From: Litoreibacter roseus
Lineage (GTDB): Bacteria > Pseudomonadota > Alphaproteobacteria > Rhodobacterales > Rhodobacteraceae
Direction of reading: 5' to 3'
Length of the DNA stretch: 64,000 bases
Assembly (NCBI RefSeq): GCF_009811795.1
Contig: NZ_BLJE01000005.1
Location: forward strand, 62,001-126,000
Shown: positions 8,861 to 17,265 of the stretch, piece by piece
How the letters are laid out: every line of letters starts with the position of its first letter
How positions within the stretch are numbered: position 1 is the first letter of the stretch
Notes under the pieces: model-generated
What the model was told of the DNA's origin: nothing
Seen by the model: only the letters and a program-made list of their open reading frames with translations
The model's database searches: none
Translations under genes and position numbers: made by a program

Positions 8861-10615
8861 TCAGACATCCATCGTGGTAGGGCCGATAAGAGTGTGCGGT
8901 AGATCGGTGGGTCGTGATGCCGTCGGTTGAGCCTTCTTCCGCCCTGCGCCAATCCAGTGGACCACATGCGGTTCACTCTCTTCTTGCAAGGTCGCACGAA
9001 GCATCTGCTCCAACTCAACCGCTTCGGCGGATTGCCGACTGCGTTGTCTCAGGTGATCGTCCCAGGTTGCCACCAGGTTCACTTCCATGAAGCGCCTTGG
9101 CTCACCGCCGTGTTCGAACAAGTCCCAGGTCACTGTCCCGCTGGCTCGGCGCGTGCTTGCGATGCGGCATATGATTTCGTGGAATCGGTCCTCCATGCCT
9201 TGCCGAACAGCATATTGCACTGTCACGAGGATCGGGCCGTCAGTAGAGTCGATGTCGGCATTGATGTTGGGTTCTGGCCAAACGGCGGCTCGGGTCGTGC
9301 TTGACGGCGCCTTGGCTTTCGGCATGGGCCACGCGAACGTTACCGCGGTTCCGACAAGCTGCAAAACGCCGGCCGAGACAAGAGCTGCGGTGAGGTCGAT
9401 CGTATCGGCCAAGGCACCCCACAGCAGGCTTCCGGCGCCCATACCGACAGCGAAAACCATCATGAACAAAGAGGTCGCGCGGCCTCTGATCCAACCAGGA
9501 ACCGCGACCTGCACCCCCGCCGTTAGCAGCGCCATGCAGATCATCCAGCCCATTCCAGCCAAGATCATGGCGGGAACCGCTAAAGCAGGCGCGAGTGCGA
9601 AGAGGCCAATCGCAGCCCCGAGGAATACGCCAGCCATCCCGACCAGATGCGCATCATCGGCCCGCTTGCGCATGGCCGCCAGCGTAACACCAGCGATGAG
9701 CGAGCCGATCCCGACAGCGGCCAGAAGCAAACCATACACTTCAGGCCCAGCTTGCGGGTCGCGCCTGGCGACCAGTGGCAAAAGCGCCCAAAGCGCGCTC
9801 GCCGGAATGGAAAAGAGGGCTGTACGCACGAGCAGGCTGCGCAGGCTGGGTGCGTTGCGGGCATAGCGCAGGCCGGCACGCAGCGCCGCCAAAGCCCGTT
9901 CGCGTCCGATCTGGAGTTCTCCCAGAGCAGCTTGCACGCTCGCAGCTTTCGCAAAGAAGAGTACGCCAACGACGCCAGCGAAGCTTACCGCGTTGAGCAG
10001 GAAAACCGCGCCCGGACCGATCGCAGCGACCAGGACGCCGCCGAGCGCTGGACCAACGGCTCGGGCGAGGTTGAAGGAGATACCGTTGAGAACGAGCGCC
10101 TGCGTTAAATCATCCTCGCCGACAATGTCAGCAATCATGGCTTGAAAGGTAGGCAGCGAAAATGCGGCAGCAGCCGCTAGCGCGAAGGTCAGCCCCAAGA
10201 GCAGGGGCGGCGTCATCGCGCCCGATATCGTGACCAGGCCGAGCACGACCGTGACCAGCAGCATCGCGATCTGAGCGCCGAGCAGGAGCCGCCGCCGGTC
10301 ATAGAGGTCCGCCATCACTCCGGCGGGCAAAACCAGGAGCGCCATTGCTGCCATCGCAGCAGATTGCACGAGTGCAACAAGAGTGGCACTCGGCGTAAGT
10401 TCGGTCATGAGCCAGGCTCGCCCGACATCTTGAACCCAGGTTCCAAAATTCGAGACGGTGGTGGCGATGAAGAGGGCCAAAAAGAGGCGGTTGCGCAGCG
10501 GAGCGAGCGCTGAACTCGTCTCGCGTTCCGTAGGCTCTAATTCGGTAGGTGTTTGGGACCCGGTGCCGATCGGCGACGCTTCGTCCGCGCTTGTTTGATC
10601 GGCTTCGCCAGGCAT
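8861..10615 (-). CDS. MFS exporter of the MFS_3 (EntS-like) family with C-terminal alpha/beta-barrel-like domain
   Basis: 584-residue major facilitator transporter. Twelve hydrophobic segments lie between about residues 45 and 440, beginning RLFLALFIATTVSNFGTWVQDVG, the signature opening of the MFS_3 / 'transmembrane secretion effector' group, which includes the enterobactin exporter EntS. After the membrane part comes a soluble domain of ~100 residues (about 465-560) with VQYAVRQGMEDRF, RRASGTVTWDLFE and EVNLVATWDDHLRQ. This resembles the dimeric alpha/beta-barrel (antibiotic monooxygenase-like) tail of many proteobacterial MFS_3 proteins. It starts 1 base after the SnoaL-like gene. A 70-base piece of its tail is repeated at 21945-22014. 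Confidence 0.88.
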   Translation of the reverse strand: MPGEADQTSADEASPIGTGSQTPTELEPTERETSSALAPLRNRLFLALFIATTVSNFGTWVQDVGRAWLMTELTPSATLVALVQSAAMAAMALLVLPAGVMADLYDRRRLLLGAQIAMLLVTVVLGLVTISGAMTPPLLLGLTFALAAAAAFSLPTFQAMIADIVGEDDLTQALVLNGISFNLARAVGPALGGVLVAAIGPGAVFLLNAVSFAGVVGVLFFAKAASVQAALGELQIGRERALAALRAGLRYARNAPSLRSLLVRTALFSIPASALWALLPLVARRDPQAGPEVYGLLLAAVGIGSLIAGVTLAAMRKRADDAHLVGMAGVFLGAAIGLFALAPALAVPAMILAGMGWMICMALLTAGVQVAVPGWIRGRATSLFMMVFAVGMGAGSLLWGALADTIDLTAALVSAGVLQLVGTAVTFAWPMPKAKAPSSTTRAAVWPEPNINADIDSTDGPILVTVQYAVRQGMEDRFHEIICRIASTRRASGTVTWDLFEHGGEPRRFMEVNLVATWDDHLRQRSRQSAEAVELEQMLRATLQEESEPHVVHWIGAGRKKAQPTASRPTDLPHTLIGPTTMDV

Positions 10616-10616
10616 T

Positions 10617-11048
10617 CTACGGGGTCCGCGCTGCAGCTACAGCGAACGTGTTTTCGAAGAACTGACCGCCCGCAATCCGCCCGCCCTTCATATCGAAGCG
10701 GGCGCACCAATCGCTGTCCGCAAGCTTGCCTGTTTGCTTATGACGGAATAGGAAGTGCCCTTCGACGTAGACCCGCCCTCCCGCTTCGGCGAAGGAATGC
10801 GGCGTGAATTCCTCGACCTCGAACTCACCGAAGAGCTTGCTGTATAGTTCGGCGTAACCTTCTTCACCTTCATGGACGTATCCGGCCCAGGGGATTGCGG
10901 CGCGCAACTCATCGTTCCCAGCTGAGCCCGTAACGAAGCGAAAGTGGTCGTGACCGTAAAGCCGGAACCCTTCATCCGCTCTGCCAGCATATTGCAGTTC
11001 GAAGAAATGCCGGACCTTCTCAACATTTGATTGCTCACTGCCGCTCAT
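10617..11048 (-). CDS. SnoaL-like (NTF2-fold) protein 1
   Basis: 143-residue cytoplasmic protein with the NTF2/SnoaL-like pattern: N-terminal helix with VEKVRHFFELQYAGR, a central AIPWAG segment, a strand with VYVEGHFLFRHKQTG, then ADSDWCARFDMKGGRIA and a terminal FFENTFA. Such folds act as cyclases, isomerases, dehydratases or small-ligand binders. It is clearly related to the SnoaL-like protein encoded at 14293-14787 (shared IPWAG, TGxxADSD, GKI/GRI and E-TFA positions), so the cluster holds a paralogous pair. Its ATG overlaps the stop of the upstream oxidoreductase gene by 4 bases. Confidence 0.75.
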   Translation of the reverse strand: MSGSEQSNVEKVRHFFELQYAGRADEGFRLYGHDHFRFVTGSAGNDELRAAIPWAGYVHEGEEGYAELYSKLFGEFEVEEFTPHSFAEAGGRVYVEGHFLFRHKQTGKLADSDWCARFDMKGGRIAGGQFFENTFAVAAARTP

Positions 11049-11656
11049 TGGTCCGTTTCCATGTGATGCCGGACCAGCGCCCAGTCACGTCCAGTCCGGC
11101 CAGTCCCTGCAAGGTTGATCCAGATCATCGCGAAGGCCTCAAGTAGGTGGGATTGCCGTATTGAGCCGAGGTATTGTGGGTCGAAGCCAGCATCACTGAC
11201 GACCTGCTCGGCGATGCTGCGGCTTTCGCCATCGGGGCCGGCAATGAGCATGAAGGGCTTGGCTCCGCCGAAGGAGTCTGGCTCGGCCAGCACCTCGACG
11301 CCCACCTGATTGAAGCTCTTGTAAACATCGGCTGCCTCGGCCCAGGTAGCGATATTCTCACCTGCAGACTGTCCCGGCTTCAAAGCAATGCGCGGACCCT
11401 CGTCGCCCATGTCGACGGCGTTGGTTGCATCGATGAGAACCTTGCCGGTCAGATCGCCCGCCGCCGCGATGACCGGCTCGGCTGCGGAGTACGGGACCGC
11501 AAGAAGTACGACAGCTGCATCCGATACGGCATCAGCGAACGACATCTCGCCATTCTTCGGTGCACGCACGCCATAGACGACCTCGTGTCCGGCTGCGGCA
11601 AGTATGCCGCCAATGCCTCGTCCGACGCCGCCAGCGCCCAAAACTGCAATCTTCAT
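11045..11656 (-). CDS. F420/NADP-reductase-like NAD(P)-binding oxidoreductase
   Basis: 203-residue protein with an N-terminal dinucleotide-binding motif (VLGAGGVGRGIGGILAAAGH, residues 4-23) and the AVVLLAVPYSA and VLIDATNAVD segments of the family that includes NADPH:F420 reductase and related NADP oxidoreductases. The host is not expected to use F420, so NAD(P)-dependent reduction of a small substrate is more likely. It is translationally coupled on both sides (4-base overlaps with the NmrA-type and SnoaL-like genes), which places it in the same pathway. Confidence 0.75.
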   Translation of the reverse strand: MKIAVLGAGGVGRGIGGILAAAGHEVVYGVRAPKNGEMSFADAVSDAAVVLLAVPYSAAEPVIAAAGDLTGKVLIDATNAVDMGDEGPRIALKPGQSAGENIATWAEAADVYKSFNQVGVEVLAEPDSFGGAKPFMLIAGPDGESRSIAEQVVSDAGFDPQYLGSIRQSHLLEAFAMIWINLAGTGRTGRDWALVRHHMETDQ

Positions 11657-12522
11657 GATGCTACCTCCGGTCGGAATTCTCGTGCGAAATCTCTGGCGAA
11701 GTCTCTGAATGATCGTGCAGGACGACCGGTCAAACGTTTCACACTGTCGCTGACTGTGCCCAGTTCTCCCGCCTTCAGCTCGGCGTCGAGTTCGAGCTCC
11801 GCGTCAGCATAGGCTTCGCTCTGTCCAAAGGAGAGCAGTCGCCGCTTGTGCTCTTCAGGCGTAATATCCTCATGGTGTATCGAGCGACCTAGAACGTCAG
11901 TTAAAACGTCGGCTTGCTGCTGGAACGACAGGGCCTCCGGGCCAGTCAAGAGATAGGCCTGACCGTCATGGCCGTCTTCGGACAACACGGCCGCCGCACA
12001 GGCGGCGATATCGCGCGTGTCGATAACGCTGACATTCGCGTCGCCCACTGGTAGGCCGAATACGCCGTCTGACTTGATCGGGTCAGTAAACCAGAACAGA
12101 TTCTGCATGAACACGTTCGGTCGCAAGAACGTCCAGGCCAGACCAGACGCGCGGATTGCCTCCTCGACCGGCCTGTGCCAGTGGCCAAAACCGAAAGTCG
12201 GTTCGTGGTCGGCGGCGATGACAGAAAATTTTACAATCCGTTCGATGCCTGCATCCTTTGCGGCCTGGACCGCCGCCAGCTCCCGGTCCGGCAGGGACGG
12301 ATCGGCCGAAGAAATGAGCATAAGCGTCTGCGCGCCGCGCATGGCTGGCGCGAGCGTCTCTGGTGCGTCAAAGTCTCCCCGAACCAATTCGACAGCGGCA
12401 GGTAACCGACCGCGAGCCCGTTCGGGGTCACGAACCATACCCCGAACCGATGCTCCACGCTCGTTCAGAAGGCGGACAATCTCCGATCCATTGCCGCCAG
12501 TGGCTCCAGTCACGACAATCAT
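11653..12522 (-). CDS. NmrA-type atypical SDR NAD(P)-binding protein
   Basis: 289-residue atypical short-chain dehydrogenase of the NmrA/quinone-oxidoreductase type. The glycine-rich motif VTGATGGNGSEIVRLL (residues 4-19) is at the N-terminus, followed by VRGMVRDPERARGRL and, in the middle, a LRPNVFMQN segment typical of the family. The usual SDR Tyr-x-x-x-Lys is not evident, as in many NmrA members that act as redox sensors or quinone reductases. It overlaps the genes on both sides by 4 bases, so it belongs to the same translationally coupled set. Confidence 0.8.
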   Translation of the reverse strand: MIVVTGATGGNGSEIVRLLNERGASVRGMVRDPERARGRLPAAVELVRGDFDAPETLAPAMRGAQTLMLISSADPSLPDRELAAVQAAKDAGIERIVKFSVIAADHEPTFGFGHWHRPVEEAIRASGLAWTFLRPNVFMQNLFWFTDPIKSDGVFGLPVGDANVSVIDTRDIAACAAAVLSEDGHDGQAYLLTGPEALSFQQQADVLTDVLGRSIHHEDITPEEHKRRLLSFGQSEAYADAELELDAELKAGELGTVSDSVKRLTGRPARSFRDFARDFAREFRPEVAS

Positions 12523-13514
12523 TGTCCCGTCTCCTTGTCGGTCTCGATCGCGGTGAGCGGCAAACGTACTAGCGTCGCCTCTCCGGTTCCGCCGATGAAC
12601 ACACCGCCCGTCCCCAATGCGTAAAGCGTGGTGCCGTCCGGTGTGAGTTCGACCGCCGTCGCCCCATCGACATGTTCATCGAGCACTGGCTCCACGCTGC
12701 CATCGCGCGCGCGGACCAGTACCACATCGGTATGCGGCGCGAAGAACAACCTTCCGTCGGCAGCATACTTGAAATCGTCAATGCCGGGCAAACTTGCGAC
12801 ACGTTCTAGATCGCCCGAAGGCGCGCTATCCGCGCCTATGTCGATCCGGCTGAGTGATGCATCGGCGGAATTCGCAAGATAGAGCGCGCCGTCATGGATC
12901 TGAAGGCCATTGAGCCCGAAACCCGCCGGATCTTCTGGGGCCAGGCTCGGGTCCTCGAACCAAACCGAAGCAAGGTCGGATTCCAGATTAACTTGCCAAA
13001 CCCGACCCGTTGCAGAGTCACCCAGAAGGGCAACAGTCTGGGACAATAGTGCCATGCCATTAAGGGCTGCGGCTTGTGGTAGATCGATAGTTTCGCGGAT
13101 CTCGCCATCATATGCGACGATCATCACGACGTTGCCGAGACCATCTGCGGTCGGCGCCGCCATCGACCCACGATGCGCAAGCACCACGAATTCGCTATCC
13201 CGGGCGACGACATTCATCGCATGCGCTCCGAGATCAATCGGCGTCTGCAAGCCCCCGCCCGGGCGCCAGATCTCAAGGCGCTTCGCGGTGTAATTGGTGA
13301 AGACCACGTCGCCATTCGGTGCGATCTCGAGATTCTCGAGGAAAGTTCCAGGTGCGAAACGGGCGAGCACCTCGGATTTTGCGATCGGCTCGGTTGGGGT
13401 TTCCGCCTCAGAAGCGCCGCCCGAGCAGGCTATTAGGAGCGCGATCCCCGTCATGCAGCCCGCCGCTCGTCGCCAACCAGTCACGCATCGCGCAGAGATG
13501 ACATCAAAACTCAT
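12519..13514 (-). CDS. SMP-30/gluconolactonase-like beta-propeller lipoprotein
   Basis: 331-residue predicted lipoprotein with a six-bladed SMP-30/gluconolactonase-like propeller. The N-terminus has a basic start, a hydrophobic stretch and the lipobox IACSGG, so it probably sits in the periplasm on a membrane. Repeated strands such as FLENLEIAPNGDVVFTN, GNVVMIVAYDGEI and TAVELTPDGTTLYALG mark the blades. A longer frame begins at 13586, but the ATG at 13514 overlaps the upstream stop (ATGA) and gives a clean lipoprotein signal, so I prefer it. It is related to the propeller encoded at 18774-20156. Confidence 0.75.
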   Translation of the reverse strand: MSFDVISARCVTGWRRAAGCMTGIALLIACSGGASEAETPTEPIAKSEVLARFAPGTFLENLEIAPNGDVVFTNYTAKRLEIWRPGGGLQTPIDLGAHAMNVVARDSEFVVLAHRGSMAAPTADGLGNVVMIVAYDGEIRETIDLPQAAALNGMALLSQTVALLGDSATGRVWQVNLESDLASVWFEDPSLAPEDPAGFGLNGLQIHDGALYLANSADASLSRIDIGADSAPSGDLERVASLPGIDDFKYAADGRLFFAPHTDVVLVRARDGSVEPVLDEHVDGATAVELTPDGTTLYALGTGGVFIGGTGEATLVRLPLTAIETDKETGQ

Positions 13515-14191
13515 CCGACCATTCCTTCGATCTCGGAACCGTCCACGGCATGCATCAGCCGCGGCCAGATAAGCCACTGCCACCAAGTGTGCGCTATCGC
13601 AAAGAGGCTTCCGTGGTGCTCGCTTCCGTCGGCAATACGCTCATCGGCTGGGTCCGTGGGCAGCACGAGAGTGTGCGCGTTTGTTTCTTCGATCGCGCGA
13701 ACATGAAGGTCAGGATGGAATGTACCGCCCATCTCGGCCTCGAGCGCTTCCCGCGGCGCTGACAAAAGAGCAGCCCGCCACTCAGGGTCCGTCCAGCTTC
13801 GCCCAATTATCTGGACGTTGAGCGCGCCGAGGAAGGGGTCGACCACCTCGCCGTGCTCGCGGCGCATCCACCAGTAAAAGCCGTGCGCAAGCATCCACCA
13901 GTCGGAGATCTGCTCGTAGCGATACCAGAGCTCAGTTTTGGGCGGGATACGCGGAACGACGAAGATGAATTCATCGGTCGCCTTGTCAACAATCCGAAGG
14001 TCCATGCCTTCAGGTTCGGGCAACCCTGTCAGTTCGAAATAGGTCTTCGGGCTTTCGGCCAACTTCTGCCGAAGCGCGGCATCCTTCCAAGTGAGATGAC
14101 CCAATTCAGCCGCGAGAGACTCGCGGTAAGGACCGAAGGGGCGAACATCAATGCCGCTCCAAGTGCTCTTGGTTTGCAGTTTCTGGGTCAT
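13511..14191 (-). CDS. Protein with two tandem nitrile-hydratase-leader-like (NHLP) units
   Basis: 226-residue cytoplasmic protein of no family I can name. It contains two segments that match the pattern of nitrile-hydratase-alpha/NHLP leader domains. Unit one (~33-83) has LTWKDAALRQKLAESPK and ends FIFVVPRIP. Unit two (~131-181) has SWTDPEWRAALLSAPREAL and ends HTLVLPTDP. Each unit is followed by a Trp-rich stretch (SDWWMLAHGFYWWMR at 97-110; HTWWQWLIWP at 201-210), so the whole protein looks like an internal duplication. The catalytic VCTLCSC cluster of nitrile hydratase is absent. NHLP leaders are known from proteusin-type peptide precursors, but no maturase is visible nearby. A GGA-rich site (AAAGGAAC) precedes the ATG by about 10 bases. 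It heads a set of five coupled genes. Confidence 0.6.
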   Translation of the reverse strand: MTQKLQTKSTWSGIDVRPFGPYRESLAAELGHLTWKDAALRQKLAESPKTYFELTGLPEPEGMDLRIVDKATDEFIFVVPRIPPKTELWYRYEQISDWWMLAHGFYWWMRREHGEVVDPFLGALNVQIIGRSWTDPEWRAALLSAPREALEAEMGGTFHPDLHVRAIEETNAHTLVLPTDPADERIADGSEHHGSLFAIAHTWWQWLIWPRLMHAVDGSEIEGMVG

Positions 14192-14292
14192 GGCAATTCA
14201 GTTCCTTTTCCAATTGCGGCCGATTGCACCATCGCCTCAACCGCATGATCTCCGGCTTGGGCGCAGGTAACGACGGCACTGATACCTGCGAC

Positions 14293-14787
14293 TTATGTAC
14301 CGTTCTCCGGCACGGTCCGCGGCGGCGCGCCGGGCGCCCCATTGTCGATTGTCCAAGATCCCGCCGTTCTAAAGGCATTGGCGATGGCGAAGGTGTCCTC
14401 GTAGAAGTGGTAGGATGCGATTTTTCCCTGGCGCACCACGGCATGCATGGCGAAGTCGCTATCGGCGGCGTGCCCGGTGGATTTCGCCACAAAGCGGAGT
14501 GTGCCGAACACAGCCACCTGGTCGCCGTCGACAATGAACGTGTGATCATCGAAGCCGCGAACTTCAAAGTTCGCATTCAGAAGTTCCTGAAAAGCGATAA
14601 TCTCAGCGATCCCGGTCCACGTCCCGGCCCAGGGAATGGCCTGTTTGGTTTCGGGTGACATCTGCTCGCTGGCAAAGTTCAGATAGACCGCATCTTCCGT
14701 GAAGAGGTCGGGAATGAGGTCGCGCCAGTTGGCCTCGCGAAAGCTGGCATAATACGCGCGTACGGTCGCTTCGGGGGAGCGTGTCAT
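14293..14787 (-). CDS. SnoaL-like (NTF2-fold) protein 2
   Basis: 164-residue SnoaL-like protein. The opening SPEATVRAYYASFREANW, LFTEDAVYLNF and GSW positions, the IPWAG segment and the closing ASYHFYEDTFAIANAF fit the NTF2-like fold used by cyclases, isomerases and dehydratases. The frame is open up to 14970, but the ATG at 14787 has a good ribosome-binding site (GAGG, about 8 bases upstream) and starts where the fold starts, so I chose it. It is paralogous to the protein encoded at 10617-11048. It lies 58 bases after the SDR gene and 101 bases before the NHLP-like gene. Confidence 0.75.
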   Translation of the reverse strand: MTRSPEATVRAYYASFREANWRDLIPDLFTEDAVYLNFASEQMSPETKQAIPWAGTWTGIAEIIAFQELLNANFEVRGFDDHTFIVDGDQVAVFGTLRFVAKSTGHAADSDFAMHAVVRQGKIASYHFYEDTFAIANAFRTAGSWTIDNGAPGAPPRTVPENGT

Positions 14788-14845
14788 CTTGTGATCCTCT
14801 TCATATCCGTCTGCTTCTGTTGCGGGCTCCTGAAGGCTGGTCGCA

Positions 14846-15577
14846 TCACCATGGCAGCGCGCCTTCCCTGTTGCGAAAACTTCCATCCGGCGCATCGACG
14901 CCGCCGGTCGCAATGCCGAGCGCGAGGTCTGCCGCATCCTCAGGCGTATTGGGAGCATCCGGCCCGCCAATGTCGGTTTGCGTCCAACCAGGGCACATGG
15001 CGTGTACGGTAACAGACGTGTCTCTCAGTGCCTTTGAAAGAAGCGCAGTGACCCCGTTCAACGCCATCTTCGATAGTCGATACGAGCCCGCCTTCATCGA
15101 AGCATAGTCATTTTCAGGATCGAGGGTCGCGGCGATCGACCCGGCTTCGGAAGAGACGTTAATGATGCTGGCACCATCCCTCGATGCTTCCAGCAGAGGC
15201 AGCAAGGCCCGCGACATGCGCAAGGGGCCAATCGCGTTGATCGCAAGAGAGGCTTCTATATCCTCATAAGACGCGGCAACAATGTCGTGCTCCTGGCCAA
15301 CATTTATTCCGGCATTGTTGATCAGAACGGATATGCTCGAATGGGCCTTGGCGAGCGCATCTGCCGCAGCGTCTATTGATGCGGGGGCGGTCACATCGAG
15401 CGGCATGGCTTCGGCGCTACCGCCCTTCGCTGCTATAGCTTCCCGGACCTCTTCTGCTTGCGCCGCGTCGCGCGCACCGATCACGACGTGGTAGTCCGCG
15501 TCCGCGAACCGGAGCGCGGTGGCACGGCCGATGCCGCGATTGGCGCCGGTGATGACTGCGACCTTCGCCGCGCTCAT
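14846..15577 (-). CDS. Short-chain dehydrogenase/reductase (SDR)
   Basis: 243-residue classical SDR. It has the NAD(P) motif VITGANRGIGRATALRF (residues 8-24), the NNAG motif (ISVLINNAG), the catalytic Ser region (NVSSEAGS) and the active-site Tyr-x-x-x-Lys (SYRLSKMAL), followed by MCPGWTQTDIGG, where substrates bind. It should oxidise or reduce an alcohol/carbonyl, and the substrate is unknown. The open frame extends to 15730, but the ATG at 15577 overlaps the aldehyde dehydrogenase stop and begins exactly at the Rossmann fold. Coupling with the dehydrogenase suggests successive alcohol and aldehyde oxidation. Confidence 0.88.
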   Translation of the reverse strand: MSAAKVAVITGANRGIGRATALRFADADYHVVIGARDAAQAEEVREAIAAKGGSAEAMPLDVTAPASIDAAADALAKAHSSISVLINNAGINVGQEHDIVAASYEDIEASLAINAIGPLRMSRALLPLLEASRDGASIINVSSEAGSIAATLDPENDYASMKAGSYRLSKMALNGVTALLSKALRDTSVTVHAMCPGWTQTDIGGPDAPNTPEDAADLALGIATGGVDAPDGSFRNREGALPW

Positions 15578-17097
15578 GATGTGGCCTCCGCAATGGACGG
15601 CAACCAGATGGATTTGGTCTGAGTGTAGTTCTCCAACACCTGTCGTCCGCATTCTCGGCCAAAGCCGGATCGCTTGTATCCGCCGAACGGAACCGACACG
15701 TCGAAATAATTGTAACTGTTGATCCAGCAAGTGCCGGCTTTAAGGGCGTTCGCGACGCGTAGGGCCTTGGCCATGTCCGTCGTCTGCACGCCCGAGGCGA
15801 GACCGAACGTGGTATCATTGGCGATGCGGATCGCTTCGGCCTCGTCATCGAAAGGAATGACCGTCAGAACCGGCCCGAAGATTTCCTCTTGAGCGATGGC
15901 CATGTCGTTTGTGCCAAGAAAAATCGTCGGTTGGTGGAACCAGCCTTTGCCGCCCAATCCTTCAGGCTCTGCCCGTTCGCCGCCATAGCGCAGGTCAGCA
16001 CCGGCCTCGCGGCCCTTGCGGACATAGCTCTCGACCTTCTTCAACTGACCTTCATCCGCCATCGGGCCGAGGAATGTCGCGGCATCAAGCGGATCGCCGA
16101 TGACGAGTGCACCCGCAGCTGCGACCAGTGCCGCGAGAACCTCTTCAAGAGCCGAACGCTCCACCAGAAGACGCGATCCTGCGGTGCAAATTTCGCCCTT
16201 GTTGTAGAAAATGCCGAAGATCGCGTTTTGTATCGCGTTATTCATGTCTGCATCGGCGAAGATGATATGGGCCGACTTGCCGCCCAGCTCCATCGTCACC
16301 TTCTTCACTGTGTCGGCGCTCTTCGCGATGATCCCTTTGCCGACACCGGTTGAGCCAGTGAAGGCGATCTTGTCGACATCAGAGTGTGTCACCAGCGTGT
16401 CGCCAATCTCCGATCCGGGTCCGGTCACGAGGTTGTAGACCCCTGCGGGCACGCCCGCTTCCTCGAACGCCATGGCGAGGCGCACGGCAGAAAGCGGCGT
16501 GGCCGAGGCGGGCTTATGGACGATCGTGTTCCCAGCCGCCATGGCTGGCGCGATCTTGGTCGCCGAGAGCAGTAGGGGGAAGTTGAAGGGTGTGATGGCC
16601 GCCACAACGCCGACCGGCTCGCGCACGGACATGACCTGACGTGCTGCATGGTCGGGTGGCGGTGAGACGGTGCGCGCATCACCATCCGGATCAGCTGCCG
16701 CCGCGCCAAAGAAACGGAACAAATCCGCAAGAAGGACGGCATCGATGCTACGGGCGAACTGGATGGGCTTGCCCATATCGAGCGTCTCGCAGCGCGCGAA
16801 ATCGTCAGCATGGCGCTCGACGATATCGGCGACCGTCATCATCAGACCTTGACGCTCCGGCGCTGGCATGCGGGCCCATTCTGCATCGTCGGCGCGTCGC
16901 CGCGCCGCTGCAATGGCCGCTTCAACATCATCCTTGCCTCCCTTGGCGACAGTGGTGATGACAGACTCGGTCGTCGGGTCGACTGTTTCCATGCGATCAC
17001 CTGAGGCACTCTCGCGCCAAGTGCCGTCGATATAGAGCTGACAGTCCTCGACGGGAGACGTTCGGGTGTCGGTTGCGCAAGTTGCTGCGTTCTGCAT
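15574..17097 (-). CDS. NAD(P)-dependent aldehyde dehydrogenase
   Basis: 507-residue aldehyde dehydrogenase of the ALDH superfamily, full length. The catalytic residues are in place: Asn172 (ITPFNFP), general base Glu270 (MELGGKS) and nucleophile Cys304 (GEICTAGSR). The cofactor-binding FTGSTGVGKG lies at 246-255. It oxidises an aldehyde to the acid in the cytoplasm. The SDR gene starts inside its stop codon. The 168-base gap upstream carries a copy of a 16-base sequence (17191-17206) also found in front of the propeller-porin pair, so it probably has its own regulated promoter. Confidence 0.92.
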   Translation of the reverse strand: MQNAATCATDTRTSPVEDCQLYIDGTWRESASGDRMETVDPTTESVITTVAKGGKDDVEAAIAAARRRADDAEWARMPAPERQGLMMTVADIVERHADDFARCETLDMGKPIQFARSIDAVLLADLFRFFGAAAADPDGDARTVSPPPDHAARQVMSVREPVGVVAAITPFNFPLLLSATKIAPAMAAGNTIVHKPASATPLSAVRLAMAFEEAGVPAGVYNLVTGPGSEIGDTLVTHSDVDKIAFTGSTGVGKGIIAKSADTVKKVTMELGGKSAHIIFADADMNNAIQNAIFGIFYNKGEICTAGSRLLVERSALEEVLAALVAAAGALVIGDPLDAATFLGPMADEGQLKKVESYVRKGREAGADLRYGGERAEPEGLGGKGWFHQPTIFLGTNDMAIAQEEIFGPVLTVIPFDDEAEAIRIANDTTFGLASGVQTTDMAKALRVANALKAGTCWINSYNYFDVSVPFGGYKRSGFGRECGRQVLENYTQTKSIWLPSIAEATS

Positions 17098-17190
17098 GGT
17101 CAGTCATCCTCCGTTGCACGACCAGAATTCGATCGATAAATGATGATAGCCGACGGGAACGGCCGTGTTTTCTACCGGACGCGCATGCCT

Positions 17191-17206
17191 TTGCACGATA
17201 CCAACA
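17191..17206 (-). promoter_or_regulatory. candidate AraC-type operator, copy 1
   Basis: A 16-base sequence beginning TTGCACGATAC that recurs with a single mismatch at 20321-20336. This copy lies about 95 bases upstream of the aldehyde dehydrogenase start. Both copies precede leftward transcription units of the same cluster, and the AraC genes are close by, so a shared operator is a reasonable inference. The site itself is seen directly; the binding protein is not. Confidence 0.45.
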
Positions 17207-17265
17207 TCTAGCGGATCAACTGGCTCGGCTTGCTCCATTCGCTCGTTTGATGCGAACAAGCCCGA

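Noticed and set aside
13511-14191. Nitrile hydratase alpha subunit
   Set aside because: The metal-binding cysteine cluster is absent and no beta subunit is adjacent.
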